Numbered from the stretch's first letter, positions 9,030 to 20,732 are shown. The stretch is 64,000 nt of DNA from Acanthosepion lycidas (GCA_963932145.1 OZ010573.1:22857565-22921564); one strand, 5' to 3'. The notes: a model not told the origin generated them from the letters alone. Numbers and translations are program-made.

Positions 9030-12000
9030 ACGAAAAGAAAAACTCCGAACAACCGGCAACTCAAGGTGTTAATCGTCCCAGGAGTGAATGGCTGCTGCGT
9101 TATGAGGTCACGAACAATACTCTACAAGCTTCGGAACTGTCTGTAAAAGACCGTTACCCTATATACCAGGCAACTTTTGGTGGACCCATGTGTCACTCGT
9201 AGGAGCAATATGAGAACTAAAAGTCAAACCAAAAAGTCCAGCATGGCTTTTCCAGTGAATAAGCAGGGAACCCGTCCCTCAGTAGAGGACCTACTTGAGG
9301 TCGAAAATCTGCCATAGGAACAAACTCCTCCACAATTAATGAATCTTTATGTCCCCACAACTGGAATAATCCCGATTATGACCTTGCGAATTCTTCATCT
9401 AGATCCACAACTATTCATTTAAAGAGAGAAAAGGTAAAATGGTCTCGTGAGGAGTACAAACTCGTTATGACTGCATTCTATGAAGCATTGCCCAAACCTC
9501 AGAAAAGCATCACTCGCCACACGACATTTGGCGAGAAAAGGTTGGAGAAGCAATTAGAATGTACATTGATGAAAATAGACTAACCAATGTAAGATGGCAA
9601 ATCATGAGAAATAACTGATTAATAGATGCTGAAATTAAAGAAATAAAAAGAACTGCAACCAAAATAAGCGAATCAAGAGAATATGAAAGGAGAACCAAAA
9701 ATGAACATAAAAAGTACTAACATCACACAAAGCACAGATCATAATGAAGAAATACATCAATCACTGTGAAGATAATGCTGAAAGTTTAAAAGAATTGAAA
9801 AGTTGTGATCTTAGTCGCTCACAAGCTTGCAATAAAACGAATCCAAAAGAAATTGAACCGAATTATTTTACGGAAAATAAGAATAGTATAAATGAAGACA
9901 AGGAAGAAATCCTGAGACATAAAAGTCAAACACAAAATATTGAAATGGAAGAACGAAAGCAACTCCCAGTATTACAACCAACAAAGCAGAACCGCAAAAC
10001 TATTAAACGCTACAATGCAGCATTCAAATTAACTCTAGATGAAGTAAACCCACCTATTAGTTTCAACAAAGCAATATATGCATCTGCAATAACAGCAACT
10101 AAAAAATTTAACATCAAAGTAAAAAAAAGGCATGAAAAAACATGAAGATCCACGTTGGAAAAGAAAAATAGAGGAAGAAATTGAACAACTGAAAAGAGAA
10201 TTATCAGTATTCGATGAACTGGCAAGAGAAACAAATGTAACTAGAAAAGGCAGGAAAGTCAAAAGAAAATACCAAATTAAGAATGAAAATGAACTCCTAT
10301 CAGCTAAAGAAAAAAAATAAAGCAAATAATACAATTGAAGGCTCAAAGAATGAGACACTATGAAAAAAGATCAAAGATTCTACAGACAGAACAAGATCTT
10401 TCAAACCGATGTGAAGAATTTTCACAGTGAAATAGGCAAACAAAAAATGGAAGTGATACACACCGCAACCCAAAAATAGAAGAGGTTATACAGTTGTGGG
10501 GAAAAATATGAGCTTGCCCTAAAGAACATAACAATAAAACAGATTGGATTACGCAAGAGATAGAACGGATGAAAAATAAACCAGAACAAACATAGGCGGG
10601 AATCACAGAAGAGGATATTGAATGTACACTGAAAAAAAACACGCAACTGGAAACCAAAGAACTTCAAGAAATGGTTAATGATCCTACTAAAATTCCGGCA
10701 TCGGTAACTGAAGGTATTACCTTCCTTCTACCCAAAAATTTGTGACACAAACGTTCCAAAAACTACTGACCAATTACATGTCTTCTCACTACTTACAAAC
10801 CGTTGAAAACTATTCCGATAAAACATATATTCTTTCTTAAACAAAAATGACATACTACCTCTTGAACAAAAAGGGTGCAAACATGGCTCTTACGCATGTA
10901 AAAACCAATTACTTATTAATAGGATGATCTTGGACAACTTCTTCTATACAAAGAAAAATCTCGGTACTGCCTGTATCACTGTAAGGCATTCGATAGTGTA
11001 CCTCATTCCTGGATCTTAAAGTCTTTAAATATATACATGGTATCACCCGCCGTCATCATTTTAATCAAGCAAAGTTTGTCGATATGGAAAAAAAATAAAC
11101 ATCAGAGGAATATTTCAAGGTGAATCTTTGTCTCCCTTACTATTTTGTATATCCCTAATAGCATTAACTAGAGAATTTAACAGGACAGAATATGGCTATA
11201 AGATATCTCAACATAAAATAAGCCATCTATTTTATATGGATGACAAAGTTGCATGCTAGGAATGACAGTGAACTGGAAGATCTCCTAAAAAAGTAAAATG
11301 TTTCAGTGGTGACATTGGAATGGAATTCGGTTTGAATAAATGTGCTAAAGCCACAGTTTTACGGGGATCACTGTAACAAACCTTCTCTATTAGCTTAGAT
11401 CCTGAGGGTAACAATCAAAGATTTAGAGCAAGAAGCTTATAAGTACCTCGGTGTAAATGAAGGTAAAGGAATTCACCATAAAAATTAAAGAAATCGTGCG
11501 AAAAGTGTACTATAGAAGGGTGCGACTGATATTAAGAACTGAGTTGAATATCAAAAGAGAATTATGGCCATTAATAGCTTTGCTATTCCAGTGGTTCAAT
11601 ATAGTTTCAACATCTTCAACTGGACTCTAAATGATATCAGACGAATGTATTCTAAAACAATAAAGCTTCTTTCTAAGCATAAAATGCATCATCCAAAGGC
11701 TGATGCAGACCATCTATACATACCCCGTAAAGAATTCAGATAGAATTATCATGCAAGACGACAACTATTGGCTTACTAACATACATGGAAACAACAAAGA
11801 ACTGAATGATACAGTCAAACAACGAAAAACAGAAAGAAAAAATATTCAGTCATGAAAGAAGGTTGTAAATACAAACGAGATTTGCATTTAGTAGATTCTG
11901 TAGAAAACCAAAACAAAACTCAAAAACCAACTGTTGTAGCAAAAATACGAAATGAAAGCCTAGGATAAGCTCTTGAAGATATGAAACAACGCTGGCAAGA

Positions 12001-12812
12001 GAAACCGCTTCATGGCCAATATCCAGAACGAGGCTAATAAAACTGATGGTTACGAGCATCTGAATTAAAAGCTGAAACGGAAGGCTTTATTCTTGCAGCG
12101 CAAGACCAGAGTGTTTTCTCTAGAAACTTTCAGGTAAATATCATGCATATGCATGCAGGTTCTGTGACAAATATCAGGAAACTATAGACCATCTAATCTC
12201 AGGATGATCTGTACTTGCGCCAAATGAATATAAAAATCGTCACGATAGAGTGGGGCAATACTTATACTGGGCAATGTGCAAACACTTTGGAAAATAGGTT
12301 AAAAACACTGGGATGAGGATCACCAAGCGCCGGTTACAGAAACAGAAGACATCACAATTCTATGGGATTACATCATCTTTACACACAGGAAGATTGCATC
12401 AAATAGGCCGGACATAAGTGTGAAAAGCCGAAAAGAAAAAATGCCTGCAAGTTAATATGGCTTACCTAGCGGACTGTAACATAGCAACCAAGGAATTTGA
12501 AAAACCATCGGAGACCTGGAAATCCAAATAGAAAAAATGTGGAAATTGAAAACAAGAATACTACCAGTCATTGTAGGTGTGTTTGGAATGATAAAAAAGG
12601 AACACAACAACACATTGAAAAATCTCTGGAAATCCCAGAAATACAAAAATTGTCTTGATAAGACAACTAAAAAGAAATTTGTCCATGTAACACTAGTGAT
12701 TTTACAGGAGTTAGAAAAACAAATCATGAAATGTAGTCATAACAACACACCAGTACCTGTCTTAGGTCTTTCCGCAGACTTGTTAGGTAGTGTGAACATA
12801 GCAGAAATCGAA
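9030..12812 (+). mobile_element. R2-like non-LTR retrotransposon, near full length, dead
   Basis: This is the longest coding relic in the window. In order I can read: an N-terminal KWSREEYKLVMTAFYEAL (9435-9490, Myb-like look); KWKRKIEEEIEQLKREL-type helices and KGRKVKRKYQ (10145-10290); DWITQEIERMKNKPEQT (10540-10590); an RT core with VTEGITFLLPK (10706-10738), KAFDSVPHSWI (10985-11015) and FYMDD at 11231-11245 as the catalytic YxDD box; YLGVNEG (11441-11461); LYIPRKE (11714); and a CCHC finger CRFCDKYQETIDHLISG followed by DRVGQYLYW (12157-12275). The CCHC plus downstream endonuclease region is typical of R2-type LINEs, which use a restriction-like endonuclease. Dozens of stops and frameshifts, and deletions at 10650 and 11090, make it a pseudogene. 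Clade naming below 'R2-like' is tentative. Confidence 0.85.
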
Positions 12813-12990
12813 ATATAATAATAATAATAATAATCCGCAAGAAACTGGTATGAACGTCAGACAGACCCGGTTAGAAAGATAGGACTTGTAACAATTCTAT
12901 GAGACTTTACAATGCACACAGACAGAACAATCAAAGCTGAGAAAAGACCACAAGAACACAATGCGCTTTCTTATTCAGACAATCGTCCTG
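12813..12990 (+). repeat. (AAT)n tail plus a second R2-like fragment
   Basis: A TAATAA tract (12813-12832) ends the near-full copy. It is followed by a fragment encoding TVTILxDFTMHTDRTIKAE in one frame (12885-12950), which belongs upstream of that copy's end. This is a second, 5'- and 3'-truncated insertion joined at the tail. Confidence 0.65.
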
Positions 12991-13470
12991 AAAGGTCCTG
13001 TTCTCCATGATTATGATTACTAGAGCTGGAAATCTCGCTTGGTTGAGGTGGTCGGTCTAGATCTGAAAATTCAATACACTTTTATTCCTTTTATTTCCTT
13101 GATTAGCTACAGATTTCTGTTGATATCCCTTGTTTATATAATTAAAACCGAAACGTTTGCACAGTGTATGGTTGTTCCCACCCTTTTGTGTCTATCTTAC
13201 AATAGTCGGAATCTATCTATTCACACTTCTATCTTCTTCACACGCCCTATCTCCAGCTACGCTTCAAGCAGCAAGGAAAATTAGGCCCTCTTTTCGTAGT
13301 GGACAGGACAATCAGTTAAAATAATAGCACCAAATTCAAAACCATGGAGAAAAGGACAAGAAATCACTCCACTATATTTTATAATAACATGCTAATGAAC
13401 AGTTTATGATATTAAAAACAGAATAGGAAGATCTGAAAAACCGCGATTAACTCCGTGTAGAAAAATGATC
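12991..13470. other. No recognisable feature
   Basis: AT-rich sequence. An 81-codon open frame at 13039-13284 shows no domain and is probably chance. Confidence 0.4.
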
Positions 13471-13705
13471 TTTTCTTCTTGCGCCGTGTCCACTCAGGAA
13501 GTGGGCGATCATTGCTCTCCACAACTTCCTGGCCCCTGTAGCTCTTAATAAATGTTGTCTTTCTGTTATTTCTCCTAAAGCATGTTCCGCAATCCATTTA
13601 TTCAAGATTACTAATTATGTTATGAGTTGTTTTCTTCTGTCTCTCTTGCCTTCAATATGTCGTGTGAGCATCAAATTTTTCAAACCATCTTTCCTATATG
13701 AAAGT
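13471..13705 (-). pseudogene. RTE-like LINE, C-terminal fragment
   Basis: Minus-strand reading ends in NDRPLPEWTRRKKK after RRNNRKTTFIKSYRGQEV. It is collinear with 45430-45700, where the matching bases encode the same tail (CGACTTGAGGGGACATGG in place of the Trp-Thr-Arg part). It represents the last ~75 codons of an RT protein often mis-annotated as a craniofacial development protein. One stop (E-stop-M-D-C) interrupts it. Confidence 0.7.
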
Positions 13706-13794
13706 GAAGGTGTCGCAAATTGATGTAATGAGATAACCTGACACCCCTATGAGTGACTACACTATAGGTAGTAGTTACCTATAAGTATCTGTAA

Positions 13795-16280
13795 GTCAAC
13801 GGACTACAGAGCCCAGCCGAAATCTTTTTCGGCTAAACAGCCGAAATCTCTGCCTTCGACAGAGCGGAACCCGGATGAGGCTTCGCCGAAGGACAGAGCC
13901 ACGTTTGGGGAGGTTGGCCAACCCGATTCCGCTTATGCGGTTTCTACGGGCATTTTTTGGCCGAGCCAACGGGCTCGGAGAACCCACGTTAAACCCGGCT
14001 TTGTGCCACATGCAGCCCTCGTGGGTGTGTGGTGGCAGAATATTCCAGCTGAAACCTTTCCGGCTGGCAGGTCGAACACTATGCCTCTAAGCAGAGAGGA
14101 ACCCGGACGAGGCTCTACCGAAGGGCAGATTCTCGTTCGAGGAGGTTGACCAACCCAATCCCGTTTATGCGGGTTCTACGGGCATTTTTGGCCGAGGCTA
14201 CGGGCTCGGATGAGCCACGTTAAACTCGGCCTTGTGCCACATCTACCTTCGTGGTGGGGGTTAGTAAATATTGCTTAACTGAAATATTTTCAGCTATACG
14301 GTTGAACTCTCTGTCTTCGGGCAGTGACGAACGCAGACGAGGCTATGCCGAAGGGCAGAGTCCCGTCTGGGGTGGTAGACCGACCCTGAACCTGTTTATG
14401 CAGATTCGAAGGTAATATTTTTGGCCGAGCCTACGATAAACTCGGCCTTGTGCCGCATACTACCCTCGTGGGGTGCTGTTAAATATACTGAAATCTTTTT
14501 GTGCAGTAGTGTCAAACCCTCTGCCTTCGGGTTGAGAGAAACCCGGACGAGGCTATGTCGAAGGGCAGAGTCTCGTCTGGGGTGGTAAACTCGTCCTTGT
14601 GCCACATCTACCCTCGTGACGGGGTGGCTAGTAAATATTGTCTAGCTGAAATCTTTTCAGCTATGCAGTCGAACTCTCTGCCCGAACGAGGCTATGCCGA
14701 AGGACAGAGTTTCATTCGGGGAGGTAGACTGATCTGATTACGTTTATGCGGCTTCTACGGGAATTTGTTTTTTATGCGGGTTCTACGGGAATTTTTTGGC
14801 CGAGCCTCCGGGCTCAGAGGACCCACGTTAAACTCGGCCTTGGGCCACATCTACCCTCGTAGGGGGGGGGGTCTAGTAAATATTGTCTAGCTCAAATCTT
14901 TGAAGGCCAGCTGAAATCTTTTCAGCTGGCTGGTCGAACTCTACCGTCTAGTCGAAATAGTTTTCGGCTTGCTTGTCGAACTCTCTGCCTCTGAGCTAGA
15001 GAGGAACCCGGACGAGACTATGCCAAAGGGCTGGGTATCATTCCCGACCCGATCCCGTTTAGAAGGGTTCTACTGGCACTTTTTGGCCGAGCCTACGGTC
15101 TCGGAAGACCTACGGCCTTGTGCCACATCTACCCTCGTGAGGGGTGCTAGTAAATATTTTCTAGCTGAAATGTTTTTCAGCTACGCTGGTCAGGCAGAGA
15201 GGAACCCAGACGAGGCTATGCCGAAGGGCAGAGTCCCGTTCGGTGAAGTAGACTAACCCGATCCCGTTAATGCGGGGTCTACGAGGATTTTTTGGCCGAG
15301 CTTACGGGCTTTTATACCCCAAATTAAATTCGGCCTTGTGCCACTTCCGACCGCGTGGGGCGGTTGGCAAATATTCTAGCTGAAATCTTTTCAGCTATAC
15401 GGTCTAATTCTCTTCTTTCGGGCAGATAGGAATCCGGACGAGTCTATGCCTAAGGGCAGAATCTCATTCGGGGAGGTAGACCGACCCAATCCCGTTTAGG
15501 CGGGTTCTACGAGGATTTTTTGGTCGGGCCTAAGGGCTCGGATGTCCTACGTTAAACTCAGCCTTGTGCCACATCTACCCTCGTGGTAGTAAATAGCGTA
15601 AAGCTGAAATCTTTTAGGCTTGCTGGTCGAACTCTCTGCTTTCAGGCAGAGATGAATGCGGACGCGGCTATGCCGAGTGGCAGTCTCTTTCGGGGAGTTA
15701 AACAGAGCATATCCCTTTTATGCGGGGTCTACTGGGATTTTTTGGCCGAGCCTACTGGCTCGGTAACCCCTCATTAAATTCGGCTTTGTGCCACATTTGA
15801 CTGCGTTGGACAGTTGCTAGATACCCTCTAGCTGGGATCTGTTAATCAGCTCTTAGCTGTTGTCGAAGTCTCTGCCTTCAGTCAGAGAGGAACCCGGGCG
15901 AGGCTATTCCGAAGAGCAGAGGATCGTCCAGCGGGGTGGGGGGGTGTTAGACAGACCCGTTTATGCGGGGTCTACAGGGATTTTTTGGCTGAGCCTACGG
16001 GATAAATTCAGCCTTGTGCCACATCTGACTCCGTGGGGCAGTTGCTAGATACCGTCGTTACTCAGCTCTTATCTGTCGTCGAACTCTCTGCCTTCGGGTA
16101 AAGAGGAACCCGTACGAGTCTATGCCGAAGGGCAGAGTCTGGTCCGGGAAGGTAGACTGACCCGAACCCGTTTTTGCTTGGTTTATGGAGATTTTTTGGC
16201 CGAGCTTACGGGCTCGGGAACCGCTCATTAAATTCGCCCTTGTGCCACATTATAACTGGATGGTAAATATTTCTAGCTGG
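13795..16280 (+). repeat. GC-rich hairpin satellite, about 11 units of ~225 bp
   Basis: Units recur at about 13873, 14105, 14336, 14546, 14683, 15010, 15210, 15437, 15661, 15897 and 16112, scored by the word GGCTATGCCGAAGGGCAGAG and variants. Each full unit carries four short inverted repeats: AGCTGAAA/TTTCAGCT; CTCTGCC-TTCG-GGCAGAG; CCCG-TTTATG-CGGG; and CCGAGCC-TACG-GGCTCGG after a T6 run. Two of the loops are UNCG-type. A second possible pairing joins GGCCGAG to CTCGGCC about 50 bases later. Units 3, 4, 5 and 10 have internal deletions. Units diverge by roughly 10-25 percent by eye, so the array is old. Open frames inside it are short and inconsistent between units, which argues against a protein repeat. 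A single dispersed unit lies at 35105-35370. Confidence 0.9.
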
Positions 16281-17260
16281 GATCTGTTAAGTACGTGTTA
16301 TGTATTGGTTTCACAGTGGAGGCTTGTATTTGTACTAAGTCGGTCCTATAATAGGTTCGACGTACAAACGTTAGGAACTTGATATGATAGGTAATGACGC
16401 AGTAATCTAGTTGGGGTGGCTGATACTTTAATATCCGACTAACGGTCGTCCGACATCGACTGACTGACCAACTCTCTGCCGACTGACTTGTTACTCTTGC
16501 TACTCCTACTTATTATAGGTGGGAGAGTCTATAGCATAGGTGTGTTCCACTATAACAGTATGTCTCAGATTTATGTGGGAACTATGGACCTTCCAATAGT
16601 AGCACTCACTAATGGATTGACTTGCGACGAGCTTGTGCATAACTGTTACCTTAATTTTATTGTATTGGTTTTTACAATAAACCTTTACTTATTTTATCCA
16701 CCGTGATTGTCAAGTATATATACCTATTAGCACGGAATACAACACTAATCATACCATGATAACATTCGAAATGACAAATAAAAAACTAAAAAATAACATA
16801 ATTATTAATAGAGGGTATCGATCTGAAAGGATTTCTTTCTTACAACGCTAAAATATTTCAAATGAATATTATTAGTTAAAAAGACCAAATTGACTAAACA
16901 AAGACAAAATCAAACGATCATAGTGTTTCTTATACTCAGCGGATTATAGTCGCGGATTATAGTCGCACTAAAATATGAAACTTTGCAGAGTTGGGCTTCA
17001 ATCCCCAACTCAATTTCTCCAAAATTCAACAGGTTTGTAACAAAAATGCGGACAGCAACCTTTCCTTGATTATACCCCCAGTCAATAAAACTGAAAGAGT
17101 TTTTTCTTTTTTTTTTTTTTTTGTTGTGAAATAGTACACGTCTTCTTGAGGCAGATACATGTATGAGACAGATTTAGCATTTGATGCGTAAAAAAAAGGT
17201 TATCCAACGTCTATACATCCGTACCGGAGGCCTGTAAATGGGAGGCCAAGTCACTAACAT
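16281..17260. other. No recognisable gene
   Basis: A mixed-composition stretch to 16700 and then AT-rich sequence. Poly-T at 17103-17122. No family similarity recognised. Confidence 0.4.
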
Positions 17261-17265
17261 TTGTA

Positions 17266-17301
17266 CTTCCGGTGCGAGCGCCATGAGAACTACCGGAAGT
17301 G
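17266..17301. promoter_or_regulatory. Head-to-head ETS-type sites, possible promoter
   Basis: ACTTCCGGT and ACCGGAAGT form a perfect 9-bp inverted repeat spaced by 18 bases, with GCGCCATG (a YY1-like word) between them, in a locally CpG-rich patch (17215-17320). CCGGAAGT is the classic ETS-family core, and paired ETS/YY1 sites are common in housekeeping promoters. No gene start is recognisable next to it, so function is conjecture. Confidence 0.3.
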
Positions 17302-17449
17302 TCACGTCGCTAGCCTTCCTTTTTGCATGCCACAGCAACTTCTAGCAATCTTACGAGATATAACGTCGTTTGCTTGTAGGTCTTGAAGATTGAAAGCTGC
17401 TGGTTTTAGAAGTCTCACGAAATAAAAATTATTACATATGGGATTTTAA

Positions 17450-17545
17450 GTCTGTCTATATTTCTGAGATGAGGTATTATGTACATTATTTACATCATTC
17501 GGACTATTTGGTTTACCAAAAATATGGAGACAAATTGAAAAATCC
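17450..17545 (-). repeat. Inverted SINE 3' end
   Basis: TCTGAGATGAGG...ACATTATTTACATCATTCGGACT is the reverse complement of the SINE terminus at 17805-17835. With the following SINE it makes a fold-back. Confidence 0.65.
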
Positions 17546-17850
17546 TGCCAGTGGATAAAGGCGTTGGTTAGATCCAGTGACAGGACCCAAAGAGTGTGAG
17601 TTCAATACCCGGTTAAGGCAGTGGAGAACTTTCAGAGAGAAATTAACAGGAGATAACTGACAACTGACATCCATTAAACATGGCACGTGTAACTAAAATA
17701 ATCTACCCCAGTGAGCGAAATAAAGGGTTAAGTTCGACATTCCAACCACCTGAAGAAGGCCAGAGCGTACAACGGCCAAAACGTTGTAATAAATATGGCG
17801 ACAAAGATGAGGGCAATAGACCGAATAATGTAAATAATGTATAGAAGTTG
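17546..17850 (+). mobile_element. tRNA-derived SINE (family B)
   Basis: A tRNA-like head has CCAGTGGATAAAGGCGTTGG as a box A region and GAGTTCAATACCCGG as a box B region. A body follows with CCTGAAGAAGGCCAGAGC, then CGGCCAAAACGTTGT, ending AGACCGAATAATGTAAATAA. Related copies are at 43664-43955 (minus), 43960-44095 (plus tail), 40165-40330 (minus, head only) and 6708-6950 (tails only). No protein is encoded; such elements borrow LINE machinery. A 20-base segment of its right flank (ATAGAAGTTGTTTCTTA) is repeated in tandem at 17840-17892. Confidence 0.75.
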
Positions 17851-17892
17851 TTTCTTATTATTTTATACAGCAACATAGAAGTTGTTTCTTAA

Positions 17893-18575
17893 ACTGGCTC
17901 ATTTTCTCCTATGACAATTTTTCGCAGTAGGGTTACTTTCACTAAATAATGTATGTCTTCTACAGGTTGTTTCTACTGCTTTTGTTCCCAGTTTAAATTC
18001 ACATCGTAGACAATATTGGCGATACCTTGCTGGTTTTATTCGATAATACTATAAGTATAGAGATTGCTTTGTTTTTTTACGGTCATCAACATTTTGCAGA
18101 AAATATTTTTTTGTTGAAAGAATTTTGGGGAGATGATTCACAAAGAATCGGTTAGGATAAAAAAACAGCAAGCATGCAAGAAAAAATAATCTTAAACGTC
18201 GAAACAGAAAAAGCACAGGTAGAAGGAGAACTTCGCTCTTTGTGTCTCATGGGTGGGTCGTAAGTACAAAATCTTTTCTGTTTTGTACTCACTAGGAGCT
18301 TATTTGTATCGGGTTATTGTTTTCATAATAAATTTGTTTTAGTCGTGACACCTTATCGCACCTCTACGCACTTTTTTAGTTTCGGCGTTTATGATTTTTA
18401 GTTGTGTTTTTTTCTTTCTTTTTTTTTTTTGTATGTTTGTTTTGTTTTTGTTTTTTTACCAACGAATCTTTCTGGAGAAGTGTTAGACAAAATTGTTCCT
18501 GTTAAAGTAAAAAAAAAATGCTATCCGTCATTTTTAAAATAATATATAAATTCTGTGGTTTAAAATATTTTTCAG
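17893..18575. other. No recognisable feature
   Basis: AT-rich with poly-T runs at 18410-18450. Confidence 0.4.
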
Positions 18576-18576
18576 A

Positions 18577-19054
18577 TATATATACACCCTTGTGCCAATT
18601 AATTAATTTTTCCTCAGTTTAGGTCATTTGTAGTGGTGTGCAGTAATATGAATCTAATTTCAGGGTGTATGATGTTTGGCCTTGAAACATATTGCATCAT
18701 CCGTGATTGAATCAGATTTTTATCACGCCCAGACACTATAGTCTCAACTGTTAATTAGTTGCCCTACAGCCATTGCGATGGACGTTACTCCAAGAAGGCG
18801 TACGAAAATTGTAATGCTGCACGAACACATTGGCAAGCCTTACCGTTGAGCAAATCAAAGTACTGTTGACTGGCCCGGAAACTCTCCTGATTTAAATCCA
18901 ATCGAGAATCTGTGATCAATCTGCAAGGAAAGACTTCGTGGAATGGACATACGAAGCACTAACATGTGCACTGGGTCTTGTTTCATTGAGAAAATACGAA
19001 AAAAAGTAAATAATTACGGAATTATTCGTTTTGTTTCAATTAATTTGCGCAAGG

Positions 19055-19057
<3 letters not shown>
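18577..19057 (+). mobile_element. Tc1-derived MITE, copy 1
   Basis: The ends are inverted copies (left ACCCTTGTGCCAATTAATTA; right, reversed, ACCCTTGCGCAAATTAATT). Inside, the Tc1 DNA-binding start TPRRRTKIVMLHEH (18788-18830) is joined after a short spacer to VDWPGNSPDLNPIENL (18868-18915), the segment around the last catalytic Glu. The two catalytic Asp regions between them are missing. The same junction is present in copy 2 at 27642-28139, so this deleted form was itself amplified. Confidence 0.85.
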
Positions 19058-19090
<33 letters not shown>

Positions 19091-19140
19091 GTGAAAAGTG
19101 TGTGTATATAAATATAAATAAATATATATATATATGTGTA
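19050..19140. repeat. (TA)n tracts
   Basis: Several interrupted TA tracts with one GTGTGT interruption. Confidence 0.85.
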
Positions 19141-19170
19141 TAATTATTTATATATTATATGCGCGGTACT

Positions 19171-19212
19171 TTTGTCTGACGATCGCTAAAGCGTGAAACC
19201 CAGGGTCACAAG
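19171..19212 (+). ncRNA. Type I hammerhead ribozyme candidate
   Basis: Plus strand: helix I TTTGT (19171-19175) pairs with ACAAG (19208-19212) including one G-U pair. The core CUGACGA lies at 19176-19182. Helix II is CGC-TAAA-GCG with flanking U-U. GAA lies at 19195-19197. Helix III is ACC-CAG-GGT, then C17 at 19207. All conserved core residues are present, and the cleavage triplet is GUC, the most usual one. It is embedded in a repeat (half copies at 388-453) followed by (TA)n at 19230-19275. Activity is predicted, not shown. Confidence 0.72.
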
Positions 19213-19227
19213 CTCACATCTATCCAA

Positions 19228-19229
<2 letters not shown>

Positions 19230-19275
<46 letters not shown>
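19230..19275. repeat. (TA)n microsatellite
   Basis: Pure TA tract directly after the hammerhead-bearing repeat. Confidence 0.95.
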
Positions 19276-19279
<4 letters not shown>

Positions 19280-19730
19280 TGAATTTTAATTACGTAACTC
19301 GCATGAACCAGTAACACCGTCCCACAAAAGTTCAAAGAAATCTTAGAAAATTCTAAATATAATGAAAATTATGGAACAGTATAAAAAAGAATTGAAGGGA
19401 AAAACAATTCAGATAACTTAAGTTTTTACCTGGGGATCATGGGGCGGAATAATCTAAATTTCTAAAATACTATTAAATATATGGAATGCATTAATTAATC
19501 ATTGATGGTGAATTTCCATCCAATCATTTATTTTGTTTTTATCTATCTATTCATGGTTTGTTTTTTTGATTTTTAATCCAAGATCAAATCACGCGAGAAA
19601 ATAGATCTGTGCATGTTTGCACTTAGCCATTATTTCTGTTGCTTTTTTTTTTCATTTAACAATCCTTTACATATAGAGTTCAGTCATCTGAACCTACGCA
19701 GAGTTTCACGGAGATTACACCCACTCGTCA
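19276..19730. other. No recognisable feature
   Basis: AT-rich sequence. Confidence 0.4.
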
Positions 19731-19784
19731 AATGTACGGGTTTCATTTGGTTTATTTACAGAAACCATTGAATTTAATTTATTA

Positions 19785-20026
19785 CTACAGGATGCAGCAG
19801 AAATACCCACTAAATATATCTCCCACAAAGACCTTCGAGATATATCTGCAACATAATGGTATGATATCAGGGGCAATTGTGTTTTCACCTAGCAGATGTC
19901 TTACTATTACGTGGGAGGTATTTCTGCCTCACACTGTAATAATACCGTCTCTCTTGATACTGAGAATTTTAATTACAAATACTATTTGCATTAAAAACGT
20001 TATCTTCCAGAAATACCATAATCGAC

Positions 20027-20075
<49 letters not shown>
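19785..20075. repeat. Inverted words GCAGAAATACC and (TA)n
   Basis: GCAGAAATACCCAC (19797) and GTGGGAGGTATTTCTGC (19912) are an inverted pair, with a third partial CCAGAAATACC at 20008. The open frame across this block (114 codons) is not a recognisable protein and ends in (TA)n at 20034-20074. Confidence 0.5.
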
Positions 20076-20079
<4 letters not shown>

Positions 20080-20229
20080 TGAATATACATTTTTCCTCGC
20101 CGGGAGCACAACTCATGTTTCATATTTCGCGTGTGTATAAAAGAATTATATTTTTAATTCCCGATCACTGACAATTATTATTACCAGATTCTCAATAAGC
20201 AGCTTACAGATTGCACGATCTGAACATTA

Positions 20230-20600
20230 TTCATGTCAATATATTAATATATCTCTCTATATATAAAGTTGTAGCCTCTGTTTATTTGTTATCAAACTCC
20301 TCCTAGGCTTTTGGGGATAGACACCACCCAATAACTATATATATTCTGAAACTACATTACCCAGGGTATTTGGATAAGTATATTTCATTTTAATCAAATG
20401 GGATTCCTGGGGTGGGGACACAAACCCACCACTGAAAATCTTTTTCGCTTTGTTTTGAATTTGAAAAAGGGAATGGCACCCATCAAAAATATAGAAGGAG
20501 AAAGTCAGAAGATGGAGGTCACATCGGCAAGATCATTGAGTAATACTGAAATGCATCATTTTTCTCCACGAATTATAACAATGATTTAAAATTAATCATC
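20230..20600. other. Unclassified, possibly repeat-derived
   Basis: CTCTCTATATATAAAGTTGTAGC followed by a moderately GC-rich 300 bases has the look of a dispersed-element edge, but no second copy exists in this window and no terminal structure is visible. Confidence 0.25.
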
Positions 20601-20654
20601 ATTTTCTTACAAAAAATGCGTGACACGATGAAAGGCCCAAGTAAGTCGGATAGT

Positions 20655-20673
20655 ATACATATATATATATATA

Positions 20674-20728
<55 letters not shown>
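20655..20728. repeat. (TA)n and (GT)n microsatellite
   Basis: Short TA tracts and then 48 bases of GT. From 20729 to 21190 I see only AT-rich unannotatable sequence. Confidence 0.95.

Positions 20729-20732
<4 letters not shown>

Noticed and set aside
13875..14090. 71-codon frames in the GC-rich array as a host protein
   Set aside because: Frames are not kept from unit to unit, and indels are not multiples of three.
17752..17800. CTGAAGAAGGCC...GGCCAAAACGTTGT as a hammerhead in the family B SINE
   Set aside because: The core plan is similar, but helix I does not pair in any of the three copies and position 17 is often G. Kept only as a resemblance.
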